DNA of 64,000 nucleotides from Seminavis robusta (GCA_903772945.1 CAICTM010000137.1:45496-109495), one strand, 5' to 3'; positions 30,683 through 41,026 are shown, counted from the first letter of the stretch. Numbers and translations are program-made. The notes: generated by a model from the letters alone, not told the origin.

Positions 30683-32230
30683 TCATTGCACTTGAAACTG
30701 TGCACCGGAAAAGATGAGTCCCTGTGGAGGGGCAGGCCTTGCGGTTTGTCTTCGATCTTTGGTCTCGAGTAACTCCACCAAACGCCGTTTGCTGCTACCG
30801 GCATCAGTAGAAGGATCATCATCATCATCACGAGGAGATGCGGATACGAACGTCAAGGCTTCTCGCAAGACTGTTGCTACGAGTATCCGCACCATGCGAC
30901 GCAAGAATCGATCTCCCACGAGTTGAATGCAGAGAGCCTGCTCCTCATGGTCATGGCTGCTGGTGGAAGTGGACGCAAGAAATGCACGAGCCACAGTCAA
31001 GCGACACTGCGTGCTTTGTGTTTCCACTTTTCCATAGGACATGGCAATAAAGTCCAATGATGATTCATCATCATCTTCCGCAGAGCTTACGACAAGCGAT
31101 TTCAACAGTTGATTGATCACGTTCAAAAAGTCGTGTAGGGTAGTAGTTTGTTGTGTGGATTGTTGTTGTTGTTGTTGTTGTGATTGTAGCAGTAGTTGTT
31201 GAATCGGAGGCACGTCCACGACGTACAAGTACGCTCGACAGTTGGCCCCAAATGTCGGGTGAAACTTGGAAGAAACCGGTGTCACGGCCACGCAAGCAAA
31301 ATCGAGACCCGCCCGAGGATGTTGCTGCAAGTGTTCCCAAATGATTTGCTCGGGAGGCAGCACGGAGGATGGCCCAAAGTGGTTGGTGGTGCTTGTGGCA
31401 TTGTTGTTTGCTGGAACAACAGCAGCAGCAGTACTGTTGTTGTCAACACTACTACTAATCCACGTTCGAAATCGAGAGACTTGTCCGACGGCATGGACTC
31501 CGGCATCGGTTCGTCCTGCCGATCGCAAATCGACGCGCTTTTGTGGTGCCTTTTGTCGTCGTTTTTTGGGCCGTTCGTACAGGAGTGGTTGCAACCAATC
31601 TTCGAGTGTTTTCTGTACGGATGGTAAGGGATTGTTGGGATTGGTTTGCCATCCACAAAAGGCATCTCCACGATAGGCGATATCCAACCGAAACGATGCA
31701 CGATACGCCTTGGTGTTCTTGTTGGAAGGGGGGTGGATATGTATGGCAGTAGTATCCTTTTTTGGTTCAGCACCACCACCATCACCAGCATCCAGTAGAC
31801 GTCCAAAAAGCTCTTGGTAGTCTTCTCTGGGGAGTTGGCAATGATTATAATGATCATGCTGATTGTCTTCTTCTCTCAATGGTGGTGGTCTTGGTGGTGA
31901 AGCAGAAGAAGAAGCGTTGTCAACAATCACAGACTTGACAACTTGATTGGCAATGGAAAATGGATTCTGATTCCACAGATCTTGCAAGACTCTTTCTTCA
32001 CGGGAAATCTCCTGTAGTTGAGGTTGCTTCTGATACGTGTTGTACTGCTTGTCATTACTATTTGATGGTGGTGGTTGTGGAGAATCACTGTTTGACGAGA
32101 GGAACTGGATGCATGGAGACGGATTCTTCAACCATGATGTCGTGCTGGTAGCAGGAAGAAATCCAGAGACTCTTCCAACAAACAACAAGAAATACATCAG
32201 AATGATCAGCATCACACCTTGCCTCGCCAT
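30683..32230 (-). CDS. truA: tRNA pseudouridine synthase TruA family, plastid-targeted
   Basis: A 515-residue intronless protein. It opens with a signal peptide (about 5-22) and the junction VSGFLPA, which fits the diatom ER-plus-plastid address; a low-complexity segment of about 150 residues follows. The TruA core starts near residue 178 (FRLDIAYRGDAFCGWQ). The catalytic motif RSAGRTDAGVHA contains Asp242, the nucleophile of this family, and VGDRFLRRMVRILVATVLRE near residue 440 is the expected C-terminal core helix. Gln/Ser-rich insertions, one a run of seven glutamines, expand the family's usual 250-270 residues. TruA isomerises uridines 38-40 in the tRNA anticodon stem-loop, here presumably in the plastid. 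The gene is divergent from the one at 32513, with a 282-bp shared upstream region. Confidence 0.9.
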   Translation of the reverse strand: MARQGVMLIILMYFLLFVGRVSGFLPATSTTSWLKNPSPCIQFLSSNSDSPQPPPSNSNDKQYNTYQKQPQLQEISREERVLQDLWNQNPFSIANQVVKSVIVDNASSSASPPRPPPLREEDNQHDHYNHCQLPREDYQELFGRLLDAGDGGGAEPKKDTTAIHIHPPSNKNTKAYRASFRLDIAYRGDAFCGWQTNPNNPLPSVQKTLEDWLQPLLYERPKKRRQKAPQKRVDLRSAGRTDAGVHAVGQVSRFRTWISSSVDNNSTAAAVVPANNNATSTTNHFGPSSVLPPEQIIWEHLQQHPRAGLDFACVAVTPVSSKFHPTFGANCRAYLYVVDVPPIQQLLLQSQQQQQQQSTQQTTTLHDFLNVINQLLKSLVVSSAEDDDESSLDFIAMSYGKVETQSTQCRLTVARAFLASTSTSSHDHEEQALCIQLVGDRFLRRMVRILVATVLREALTFVSASPRDDDDDPSTDAGSSKRRLVELLETKDRRQTARPAPPQGLIFSGAQFQVQ

Positions 32231-32512
32231 CGCCGCAATCCCTGTGTCTGTCCACTTCTTCTTCCAATAAGGTCTGTGATCTGCTCAACAGCAAGCGAGG
32301 AATCATAAATAAATACATGTAAGGTTGATGAGGAGGTTGGTCAGGAAAATGAAACGCTAACCCTACAAAAGCTGCATGGCAAGTTTTTAATCCACGTCTG
32401 GGCACACGACTGTGGCCACTTCGAGACCGACGACGAGAGGCTCATAAAAGTAAGTGAAAGCCCCGACACAAAAACGAACACCACCACCCAAGAATCCACA
32501 AACCTCCTGGAC
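32231..32512. promoter_or_regulatory. Shared upstream region of two divergent genes
   Basis: This short spacer separates the TruA ATG at 32230 (minus) from the plus-strand ORF. The plus-strand frame is open from about 32309 but without any ATG, so some of this DNA may be coding or intronic for the plus-strand gene. No TATA box or defined motif is identified. Confidence 0.4.
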
Positions 32513-33484
32513 GTGCTCCTTTCCACCGCTGGAACCAACATTTGGGAGTTTGTATCCTTTGCCGATCACCAGCGCCTCTTTTGTGTGTGCCGCGATCTTT
32601 GGAATCACACACCAACCATACCAGAAACGACATCACAACGGTTGCGCGAAGTGGATTTGTTGCGGGCCATTACCCGGTCCGGATCCACGTACCCAGAACG
32701 TTTCTACCAGAAAATGGCGCGCTACATCCAGAAACGACACTACGTCGTGCGATTTTATTGTCAAGGATCCGACACGGTGGTCCACTATCCAACTCTAGCA
32801 GAAGGATTTCGCGCCGTGCTCGAAGCTTCGGAAGTGAGCTTTCAGAACGAGTGGTTTGGTCGTCTCCCGGATGTCCATGTGCTGAATGGTCGAGACGAGG
32901 ACGACGAGGACGAGGACGACGAGGACGAGTCCTGCCACCACTCGGAAAGTGAAGAAGAAGAAGAAGAAGAAGGAGGAGAATCCTGCTACTCGGGAAACGA
33001 AGAAGAATCCTGTGACTCGTCGGAAGACGCGGAATTGGATGATGAAGAGGCGAGCACAACATCAACCACCGCAACCGCAACCACTGAATCAGCGCCAACA
33101 AGTTGTGAATCTCGATTTTGCTGCTGTAGAGGAGAGCAGCTGAATGATCCTGCGCCTTTATTATTATTGTACAAGTTGCCGAGTGGTCGATTCTATTGCG
33201 GTGCTTGTTTGGACCGTGATTTGGGCTTGGCGCTCCGATTCGCGCCGGGACGTGTGAACCAGGCATACTACTACATGGATTGGGGTTGGGACGAACATGA
33301 GCATGCCTCGGAACAGTTTCAGGACAGTCAAGAGGACGACTCTGGAACCAACACTGAAATCGTGGGTGGTAATTACTGGCCCCTTTTGCTTTGGACCTGG
33401 GCGCCGTATGCAAACCAAGACCTCTTTTTTGTGGGACTAAACGAGGGGGCTACCACTGGTGTAGGAGTGAGGGAGCCCCTATGA
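32513..33484 (+). CDS. F-box-like acidic protein, start uncertain
   Basis: The open frame runs from an in-frame stop at about 32306 to 33484, but its first in-frame ATG is only at 32714. The codon at 32513 is GTG, so the true 5' end is probably an upstream exon that I could not identify. The N-terminal part (NIWEFVSFADHQRLFCVCRD followed by LW) resembles the F-box pattern of substrate adaptors for SCF ubiquitin ligases. A long Asp/Glu tract follows (about residues 125-185 of the GTG-started frame), then a Ser/Thr run. The C-terminal domain has clustered cysteines (RFCCCRGEQL and FYCGACLDRDLG), possibly a small zinc-binding unit. The acidic tract is encoded by GAC/GAG and GAA repeats. The role is inferred and the family match is weak. 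Confidence 0.5.
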   Translation: MLLSTAGTNIWEFVSFADHQRLFCVCRDLWNHTPTIPETTSQRLREVDLLRAITRSGSTYPERFYQKMARYIQKRHYVVRFYCQGSDTVVHYPTLAEGFRAVLEASEVSFQNEWFGRLPDVHVLNGRDEDDEDEDDEDESCHHSESEEEEEEEGGESCYSGNEEESCDSSEDAELDDEEASTTSTTATATTESAPTSCESRFCCCRGEQLNDPAPLLLLYKLPSGRFYCGACLDRDLGLALRFAPGRVNQAYYYMDWGWDEHEHASEQFQDSQEDDSGTNTEIVGGNYWPLLLWTWAPYANQDLFFVGLNEGATTGVGVREPL

Positions 33485-33905
33485 ATTAATTGTTGGAGCT
33501 ACCATGCAGGACAAACGAGGTCTTTCAACGCAATTTTGCTTTGCCGAGACCGAAGCATGCAACACCAGCCGGAGCGCTGGCCCCAACGTAGGGCAAAGCG
33601 GTCCTGGACTACATCCTACAGTATGTAGAAGAAGAGGACTACATGTAGCTACTAGCCAGGACCTTCCCGAGCGGCCTCACACTAGTTCTGACCACCCGTA
33701 ACGCTGACCCAGAAGTTGGGACCAACAGATCTTTTGCTGCCTGTTGATTCGCAAGAATCTGACAAAGTTCTAAAATGAAGTTGCTTCCTATGGGAGCCTT
33801 CTAATTTGCAAAGCCTGCCGCCCACCTCTCCATAGTCCCATCTAACCCATGGTAACGCCTCTTCAATCACTTCTTCTCTATTCCAAGACACTTACGCATC
33901 TTCAA
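33485..33905. other. Convergent spacer with homology to the 3' flank of the other tandem-module gene
   Basis: Contains the 3' ends of the F-box-like gene and the third glycosyltransferase-like gene. The stretch near 33762-33790 matches DNA near 20186-20215 downstream of the paralogue, so the duplication included 3' flanking sequence. Confidence 0.6.
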
Positions 33906-33937
33906 TCACTTCTTCTCTATTCCAAGACACTTACGCA
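33860..33937. repeat. 39-bp tandem duplication covering a stop codon
   Basis: Two exact-looking copies of a 39-bp unit beginning CTTCAATCACTTCTTCTCTA abut at 33860 and 33899. On the minus strand each encodes the C-terminus MRKCLGIEKK and a stop. Only the copy at higher coordinates is translated; the other lies just past the stop codon. Confidence 0.9.
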
Positions 33938-36338
33938 TCTCATCGTCCAACTCCTCTTGGGATTTCTCTCTTTTGTCCGCCTTGACTTCATTTTCACATT
34001 GCGCTTTTTCCCTTTCATAAATTTTGATTTTCTCTGCTGGGGTCAACTCCAGCATTGCCTTCTGGGGAGTTGCGATTGAAAAACTGGCTGTAACGGTTGC
34101 ACTGTCTAAAGCAGGTAGTCGATAGGGCCTAGGTACCCTATGGCCATACTTCTTTGGGTCTTTACTGCCACGCCAAAACCAATACTCTTCGTTGCGCTCA
34201 TGGGCATGCATCTTTGGAGCGCCATGGAAGTGCCATGTTTGGATAACTGTGCAACCATTGACATCCGTCGCTTCTGGGAGCCCTTCCATGAGGGCCCAAA
34301 GTCCCGCATTTTCACCACCAATTTCATTCATTTTGAAGAAGGCAGAATCACGCCTCCTGCTAGTCGCCCAATGAACTGTTGGGCGCTTGAAGCTTTCAGG
34401 ATGCAGCCGACCGGCCACTAGTTTTCTGTGAAAGACATAGGCATCCCAGGATTTTTCCCATTCTCTGCATCTGGATGGAATCTCCGTCTTGTACTCTGTA
34501 GAGTTTGTCCCATGGATGAAGATGAAATGATCCTTGGTTGGGGAAGGCACCCTATCCATGTACAATCCCCAGGTTGGCAGCGCCAGTACAGTAGTGAACT
34601 TGATGTGTTTTGCCCATTGCACTGATTCATCAAATGCTTGATCAGCATTGGCCAAGATAACAATTTCACTGGTGATGAGTCCAGGGTTGGTTGCATACAT
34701 GAACATGTCGAAATAGTTAGGTTGGCCAACCCAAACGTCAACGCAATCAAGGACTGCCCGCTTTTGACTCTTGTAGTCTGTAGAATTCACATCAATTCCC
34801 ATGAACTGATTGTATTTGGCAGCATGCTCTGCCATTCTTTCCTTGAAGTGCAAACAGTTGCAACTGGTGGTGGCCCCATCGAGGATCACGACAACTTGCT
34901 CAAAGTAGGGATTGTTGAGATTGTTCAGGATTGTCACTTCGATTTCTAGGCGATGCAATGTGTTGTGACTCTGTTCTTCGGGTGGCTGAGCCCAGTAACT
35001 GGTGACGAGTGAGAGGCTTCCTGGTTTGGCAGGAGGGAGGATAACAGGCTTTGACCCATAGGAAGTTGGCACGTTCTGAAAGACAGGTTTACTTGCGAAA
35101 GCGTCTTGGATTGGGTTCTCCGGTAGGCGGTAGGGACCAGGAACGTTCTGGCTCTTTGCCGCTGAGTTCTGGTGCCACAAACCATAACGCCGCATGTGAA
35201 AGTTCGGCGAATCATGAAGATGCCATGACCGAATCACAGAGCATCCGTTGAAATCCATTCCACCGACATCACCTGCGCTTTGCATAAGACCCCACAGAGC
35301 CGCCCTTTCGGCGTCTGGTTCATTCGTAAGGAAAGGGCCCAGCTTCCTCTTGTTTGTAGTTTTGCGCATGAAGGATTCCTTGTTTACCCGACCCTGCAAC
35401 AGCTTCTTGGGGAAGACATAGGAATCCCAGGACTTGGTCTCATAATCATTGCATTTGTAGCTGATTCCATTCTGGTACGCTTTGGATTCGTTACCAAGAA
35501 CAAATCGAAAATGTTCTTTGACGGGTGACGGTGTTGCATCCTTGTGGAACCCCCAGGTTGGAAGTACCAGTACAGTGTTCCATTTGATGTACTTGGCCCA
35601 ACCGACAGTGTCATCAAAAGCTTGGTCAGCGTTGGCCACAATGACAATTTCGCCAGTGACATGTTGTCCAGTGGCATAGTTGAACAGCTCATGATAGTGA
35701 GGCTGGTACTGGATGTTGATACAATCTAGCACTGGCATTTTTCTTTTCTTCGTACTTTGATGATGATATGTGTCATGGACAAGGTTGCTCCCCATTTTCT
35801 CGTTGAATTCTTGCTGCAGCTGGTTCATGCGGTCTTTGAAATGGGTACAGTTGGATTCCCAGTTGGCACCATCGAGGATGACAAGAACTTGGTCAAAGTG
35901 AGGATTGTTGATGTTGTTGAGCATGGCTCCTTCCATTTCTTGACGATGAACACCCTTCCTTGCCGCCGGTGAGTCGGCCCAGAAACTTGTGACAAGCGAG
36001 AGAGTATTATTATTTTCGATCAGAGCTTCATTGGCGTTGCCATTCAAAGCAGAGAGACCACTGGCAGAAGTTCCAGTGTCAACATCAGTATCAGGCTTGA
36101 TGTGTGGAGTATCAGCATTCGGCTTGATGGGCTGAGTGTCAGCCCGCTCCAAGTTGAGACGGATGGAAGTACTGGTATTAAAGGAAAAAACGATGCCTCC
36201 ATTCTTCAGCTGGCCAGACTTTGCAATTTCCGATGGGAACAGGAGAGCCAACAAGCTCAGCACGATGCAGAAAAACCAGTAGCAAGCCCTTTTTCTGCTT
36301 CCACGGGGAGTAGGAAGAGAAATTGGAGTTGAGCTCAT
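33906..36338 (-). CDS. Type II membrane glycosyltransferase-like protein, tandem modules (copy B)
   Basis: An 810-residue intronless paralogue of the gene at 20225-22663, with the same plan: basic N-terminus, signal-anchor at about 20-36, stem, module 1 (ANADQAFDDT, KSWDSYVF), linker, module 2 (ANADQAFDES, KSWDAYVF, GGENAGLWAL, NGCTVIQTWHFH) and a charged tail. Most of the protein is the same residue for residue. Differences concentrate in the stem, where an extra Thr/Pro/Asp segment is present, and in the C-terminal tail, which is shorter and ends GIEKK. In module 2 the motif strand reads VILANADQAFD rather than VIVANADQAFD. The similarity indicates a recent duplication or gene conversion over 13.7 kb. 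Putative sugar transfer in the secretory pathway is inferred from motif order. Confidence 0.75.
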   Translation of the reverse strand: MSSTPISLPTPRGSRKRACYWFFCIVLSLLALLFPSEIAKSGQLKNGGIVFSFNTSTSIRLNLERADTQPIKPNADTPHIKPDTDVDTGTSASGLSALNGNANEALIENNNTLSLVTSFWADSPAARKGVHRQEMEGAMLNNINNPHFDQVLVILDGANWESNCTHFKDRMNQLQQEFNEKMGSNLVHDTYHHQSTKKRKMPVLDCINIQYQPHYHELFNYATGQHVTGEIVIVANADQAFDDTVGWAKYIKWNTVLVLPTWGFHKDATPSPVKEHFRFVLGNESKAYQNGISYKCNDYETKSWDSYVFPKKLLQGRVNKESFMRKTTNKRKLGPFLTNEPDAERAALWGLMQSAGDVGGMDFNGCSVIRSWHLHDSPNFHMRRYGLWHQNSAAKSQNVPGPYRLPENPIQDAFASKPVFQNVPTSYGSKPVILPPAKPGSLSLVTSYWAQPPEEQSHNTLHRLEIEVTILNNLNNPYFEQVVVILDGATTSCNCLHFKERMAEHAAKYNQFMGIDVNSTDYKSQKRAVLDCVDVWVGQPNYFDMFMYATNPGLITSEIVILANADQAFDESVQWAKHIKFTTVLALPTWGLYMDRVPSPTKDHFIFIHGTNSTEYKTEIPSRCREWEKSWDAYVFHRKLVAGRLHPESFKRPTVHWATSRRRDSAFFKMNEIGGENAGLWALMEGLPEATDVNGCTVIQTWHFHGAPKMHAHERNEEYWFWRGSKDPKKYGHRVPRPYRLPALDSATVTASFSIATPQKAMLELTPAEKIKIYEREKAQCENEVKADKREKSQEELDDEMRKCLGIEKK

Positions 36339-39285
36339 GGTCGTGTTGGCATGGGGATCGAAAGGTTGGATAGTTGTGGCTGCATTCGAGTTGGTTCCTC
36401 ACAGACTGTCTCTCTACATATGGTGGGAGGTTGGTGGTTGGCGTACGATGTATGCACAGCCAGAAGAAGGTGGCGCGGACCAAAAGAGAGAAAAGGTTTT
36501 GTTAAATCTCTGTAGCAGTTCGTGACTGAGTTTCTCACTTGACGCCAATTGCCCTCGGTACTTGCACAGGCCATATGGTATAAACGTCGCTAAAGCATAT
36601 ACCCTGTTAACCTAGGCAACATTATCTCTAGTTAAACCCATTCGAAAGAGCACGGAAAACTGTACGATACATTTTCAAATTTGATGTAAACGTCCCTTTA
36701 TACCATGTTGGGACGGCTTCGTACTTCTGCTGTAAAGATTGCTTCGAATCGATCCACCATGAGCATAACCAACTTGTTGTTTTCGGCCGCTACAGACCAT
36801 CCAAAGCTCACTCTAAGGTGACGAATCTCTTGTTCATATGGTTATTATTAGTGGATATACGGTACCTAATAACAGGAGAAGACTGACTGAAAGTTGGAAG
36901 AAGATCGGCACGACCACAACAACATTTCTTCAGACTGATTGCGCTGATCCTGTTGCTGAAACCGGACCTTTTCCTGTTTGCCATTTGCCATGGTTAGAAC
37001 TACCAGTATTGTAAATAGAGAGTTTATCGTCTGTAGATTTAGCGTAAGTCTCTCTTGTTATGTTGTCGTCGTTCTTGTCATCTTGATGTTGGTTGGAGGC
37101 CCAAACTGTTGAGGTCCAGCCTGGCTGACGAGCTGACGAGGCATGGACGATCGAGGATGACTCGAAGAACTAAACCGAAGGTTCTTGAGCTGAAGATCTT
37201 GTCTTGGGATGCTCAGGTAGACTAGTCCTGGTTGTGACTGATACCCCGACCCAAGCAGTTCTTCCAAGAGGTTTCGGCGCGTACGGTACCGTGGTGGTAC
37301 GGTACGGCTGTACGACTGTACCTCTTCCGCGATGGTGGTTAGACTAACTATTGTACTCCGATGAATGGGGTAATACAGGCACAACTCCATCTTCACTTTT
37401 TTGCCCGCAAGGATTGAATCATTCGAATCGAATCTTCAATCCGATTTCAGCAGGTCGGATTCCCTGATTGCCTGGCAGTTCTCTGCGATGGATTGCTCGG
37501 CTGCTTTTGGAAGGCAAACAGGCGAACAGTCATTCCAAATTTGCTTCCCACTTGTAGATGAGAAGAATGGTTGGCATGCCCCAGCACCGCAGGCATTAGG
37601 ACCATCATGCATTCTCATCATGCATTGGAAGCAGAAGCTGCGGGGTTAGCTGTACCGCAGGCATGTTCCACAGTCTGGCTAGCCATCTCACCAGCTAGTA
37701 GCTAGTGAGCCCAAACATGATTCTCTGGGTTTTTGGCCAGCCAAACCGAAAGCTTACCAGTAGTCATTCCTTGATGTGCCAATGGCCAATCGTCCTGTAA
37801 TGCAGGTTTGAAAACGTTGAGGTGGGGAGCTGGTGGGAGGAGGAGTAGAAAACTTTCAGCGAACTTTTGGTAAATTTCTTTTGGTGAAGATTCGATTCGA
37901 GATCATTCTTCGATGGCACTTCGTAGCGTACGGTACGGCTGTATGGTCATACCTACTTTACCAAGGGAATATATATAATACAGTACTGTATACAGTATGC
38001 TTTATTGAAATAGTGACAATCAGTTAGTTTTGTTATGACCTGCATGTATTGACGCGACACACGACAGGACAGAGATGTAACAGATGTTCTATTGATGCGA
38101 TGCATACAAAGAGTGGTTTCTTTACTGGACAAACCTGAAAGATGGAGTAATTAAATAAATTTTCATTTAAAATGTTACCTTACCTACCGATACGTTTATT
38201 TTCAGAACACGGACTCAAGAAAAACGACCGTCTGACATCATTGAAGTGGGTTAGATGGTGCATCTATGGAATTAAGAGCTGATTCCGTGCGGTAGCTGTC
38301 GTGATGTCCACTTGAACTGGTTTTATTGGCTTTGTGATCTGATTGGGGCGCTTATTTCCTTAAACTGCTGTGTTTAGCGGAAGCTATGGGTACGACGGAC
38401 ATGAAGCTCCACTCTTTTCTAGCCAGAATGAAAATAAATGCAGGATTTACCTTTTACCGGCATGCAGGTCGTGTACCGGTACCGTACAGTCGTACTCGAA
38501 TACGTCATATTTTCATTTGAGCTGGACTATTTGTCTGCACTCCAAACCTACGTTTAAGAAGGGTGAAATTTCAGTGTTGCTTCCTTGGGTTTTCTTTCCT
38601 CGCTGCACAGTTTCTGGACCCTCAGATTGTTTCTTACACAGCAGCTAGCTAGTAGCGAGATTTCAACATACTGGTAGAAGTTTCTTACTTTGACCAAGAC
38701 TAAATAATAATGTATGTGGCCAGAAAGATAGATGGTCAAACTTACGAGGTGTACCCAGCACCTGGCATCATCCGGTTTTGTACTTAGTAGTCTGCCTTCT
38801 TACTTTACGGTCATCATGTGTGCAAGGCCTATTGCCCGATTCGAGAATTATGGGGTAGCTGCGGCTGTAGGCATCTCGGATACTTGAGTTTGACGCAGAC
38901 ACGAATGCGGCACCGTCCATCTGCTTCCAACGCCAAAATGCCAGCTATGCCGCTCAGCTCGCTTCAGGGGTTCTCAATGTATGTGTGCTCAACGCTGCAT
39001 GCGGCTATTTATTTTCTGTGCTCTAAAAATGTCGCGTCAACAGTGTCAAATAATACTGTACGTCAATACCAGTACCCCAGTACTACTACTACTACTGCTA
39101 CTACTAGCTAGCTAGCTGGCTCTACTAGTCTTCCAGTCAAGCTTTTCTGGAGTGATGACCTCCCTCCCAACACTAAACACAGAACCCACAGCCCACAAAA
39201 AGAGAGATTGGATCAACCAAAGAGAGGTACTATCATCAGACAGAGACATCCATCAAATCCAAATAAAAGAAAGAGTGAGTAGACC
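36339..39285. other. Intergenic spacer, no gene seen
   Basis: Nearly 3 kb without a supported ORF. It includes GTAC-rich words at about 37283-37310 and 38474-38490, an A/T-rich stretch around 37970-38010 and 38145-38175, and CTA repeats at about 39080-39120 just upstream of the 7TM gene. Confidence 0.5.
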
Positions 39286-40482
39286 ATGACATCGATTCCG
39301 CTGGAACCGGAATACCAAGAACAACTCTTGGCAGTGGTGCCCAAGTTTAGTGCAGCGTTGGGATTACCCTCGTGCATTCTGCTCATGGCCGAAGTCTTTT
39401 TGGCACATGGCTTGCACAATCCGGCGCTGTCCAAGGGCGGGAATCCTATATTGCGTTCGTTGGCGTTTGTGGCATTCTTTCAAGCACTCGATGCGCTGGG
39501 ATGGTTTTTGAGTACCTGGGCGGTACCCGCGGGTGACTTTGCCTACTCGACTGGGAATATACAGACATGTGACTTTCAAGGATTCCTGTTGCAAGTGGTG
39601 ATTGGCGCGCCGTTGTTTAGTTGTGCCATGGCGTGGTACTTTTGGTTGATTGTGGCACGAGGCAAGACGTCCCAAGAGTTGTTGGTGTACGAACGATGGA
39701 TTTCTCCCATTATCGTTCTGTATGCATTTGGATCGTCCTTTTTCTTGTTGGGCAAGAAAATGTACAATCACATTGGAGCCGTCTGTTGGATACAGGGATC
39801 TCCGCCGGGGTGTGGCAATAGCTCGTATCGCGGAGGAGGCGAACCCTGCGAACGAGGCGACTGGGCGTGGCTCTACGGGATGGTCATGTTCTATATTCCT
39901 CTTTGGATCTGTATTCTACTCATTGTCATTTTCAATATCTCCAACTACGTGAAACTACGAAGAGACGGAGACTCTGGAGAAGCACGGTGGTTTGCTGCAC
40001 AATCGGGTCTCTACGCACTTGCCTTTGTCGTCACATGGGCACCCTCCACGACCTGGTCCGGGTTGCATTGGAAAGTCGACGGGGGATCTTTTATCGTGGA
40101 CATTTTGGCTGCGTGGTTTGAACCCCTCGGTGGCTTTTGGAACTTGCTCATCTTTCTCCGCAATCGACCGGCATCGCGACGACGAGTCATGCGACTCGTT
40201 TGTTGCGAATGCTGTGAACCAAACGACGAAGATCACGATGCCATCGATGCCGATGGACCACCTCCCAAGGAAGTACCACCTCCGCTCCCCAAGCATTTCC
40301 GACGAAAACCCGGCAGTAGTGCGGGTGGTGGTGCTAGTGCGCAGAATCGATCGGTCGATGGTTTTGAAGATGAACAAGAAGAAGAACAACGCCACACGTC
40401 GGCACGACGAAACCGTCAACGACGACCCAGTGATACCCACGATGAATCGGCGTCGATGCTGGAACAATCGCCGGATGCGTAA
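39286..40482 (+). CDS. Seven-transmembrane receptor-like protein (cAMP-receptor-like type)
   Basis: A 398-residue intronless protein. Hydrophobic segments at about 22-42, 55-79, 98-124, 138-156, 195-217, 236-254 and 267-291 give a 7TM plan with a short external N-terminus. Cys95 at the start of helix 3 and Cys167 in the second external loop are placed like the conserved GPCR disulfide. That loop also holds Cys176 and Cys188. Helix 7 contains EPLGGFWNLLIFLRNR, resembling the GF-N-LVY signature of slime-mould cAMP receptors and relatives. A CCECCEP cluster just after helix 7 (about 304-310) could be palmitoylated. The cytoplasmic tail of about 95 residues is rich in Pro, Glu and Arg. Ligand and G-protein coupling are unknown; the family assignment is moderately secure. 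Confidence 0.72.
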   Translation: MTSIPLEPEYQEQLLAVVPKFSAALGLPSCILLMAEVFLAHGLHNPALSKGGNPILRSLAFVAFFQALDALGWFLSTWAVPAGDFAYSTGNIQTCDFQGFLLQVVIGAPLFSCAMAWYFWLIVARGKTSQELLVYERWISPIIVLYAFGSSFFLLGKKMYNHIGAVCWIQGSPPGCGNSSYRGGGEPCERGDWAWLYGMVMFYIPLWICILLIVIFNISNYVKLRRDGDSGEARWFAAQSGLYALAFVVTWAPSTTWSGLHWKVDGGSFIVDILAAWFEPLGGFWNLLIFLRNRPASRRRVMRLVCCECCEPNDEDHDAIDADGPPPKEVPPPLPKHFRRKPGSSAGGGASAQNRSVDGFEDEQEEEQRHTSARRNRQRRPSDTHDESASMLEQSPDA

Positions 40483-41006
40483 GCAAAAGCAAGATTTTCC
40501 TGTATCAATAATAGATACCGATCAGAACGCCAACGACCTCCAAGGCGCGAACATGGGAACGACTGGAAGGATCCACTGTTTCATTCATAGCTACCGTACC
40601 GTACCAAACCGTACGGTACACGAGCTAATCAATCATTGGCTAGCTGCATACCGAGGACGTGCCTCCGAGGCGCTATTACAGTACCGCACCGTACCGGTAC
40701 CAGGGCGGGCATTGCTGGACAGGAATTGCAACGCAATCCTACAGGCTACTGGGGCAAACTTTTATAATTCGAATAATACAGTTCATTTATTTCACAATGG
40801 TGCCAATCGTTTTTACTGTACTGTAGCACAAATCGTACCTTGTGCGCACCTAATCAATCTGCAATCCGATGCTTGGTCAAAGAGCGAGCGAGCAGGGAGA
40901 TAGAATCTGACTTGCTGGCTGCCTCCTTGTAGAGCCAACCAAAGATGTCTTGGACAATACGGTACTGTATAGACTTGGTGGTACCGTAGTGGACCGATAG
41001 ATGGCT

Positions 41007-41026
41007 AGATAGATAGATAGATAGAT
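41007..41026. repeat. GATA microsatellite
   Basis: About five tandem GATA units. Confidence 0.9.

Noticed and set aside
39992-40903. 303-codon open frame overlapping the 7TM gene
   Set aside because: It is a shifted reading of the 7TM coding region and has no family resemblance.
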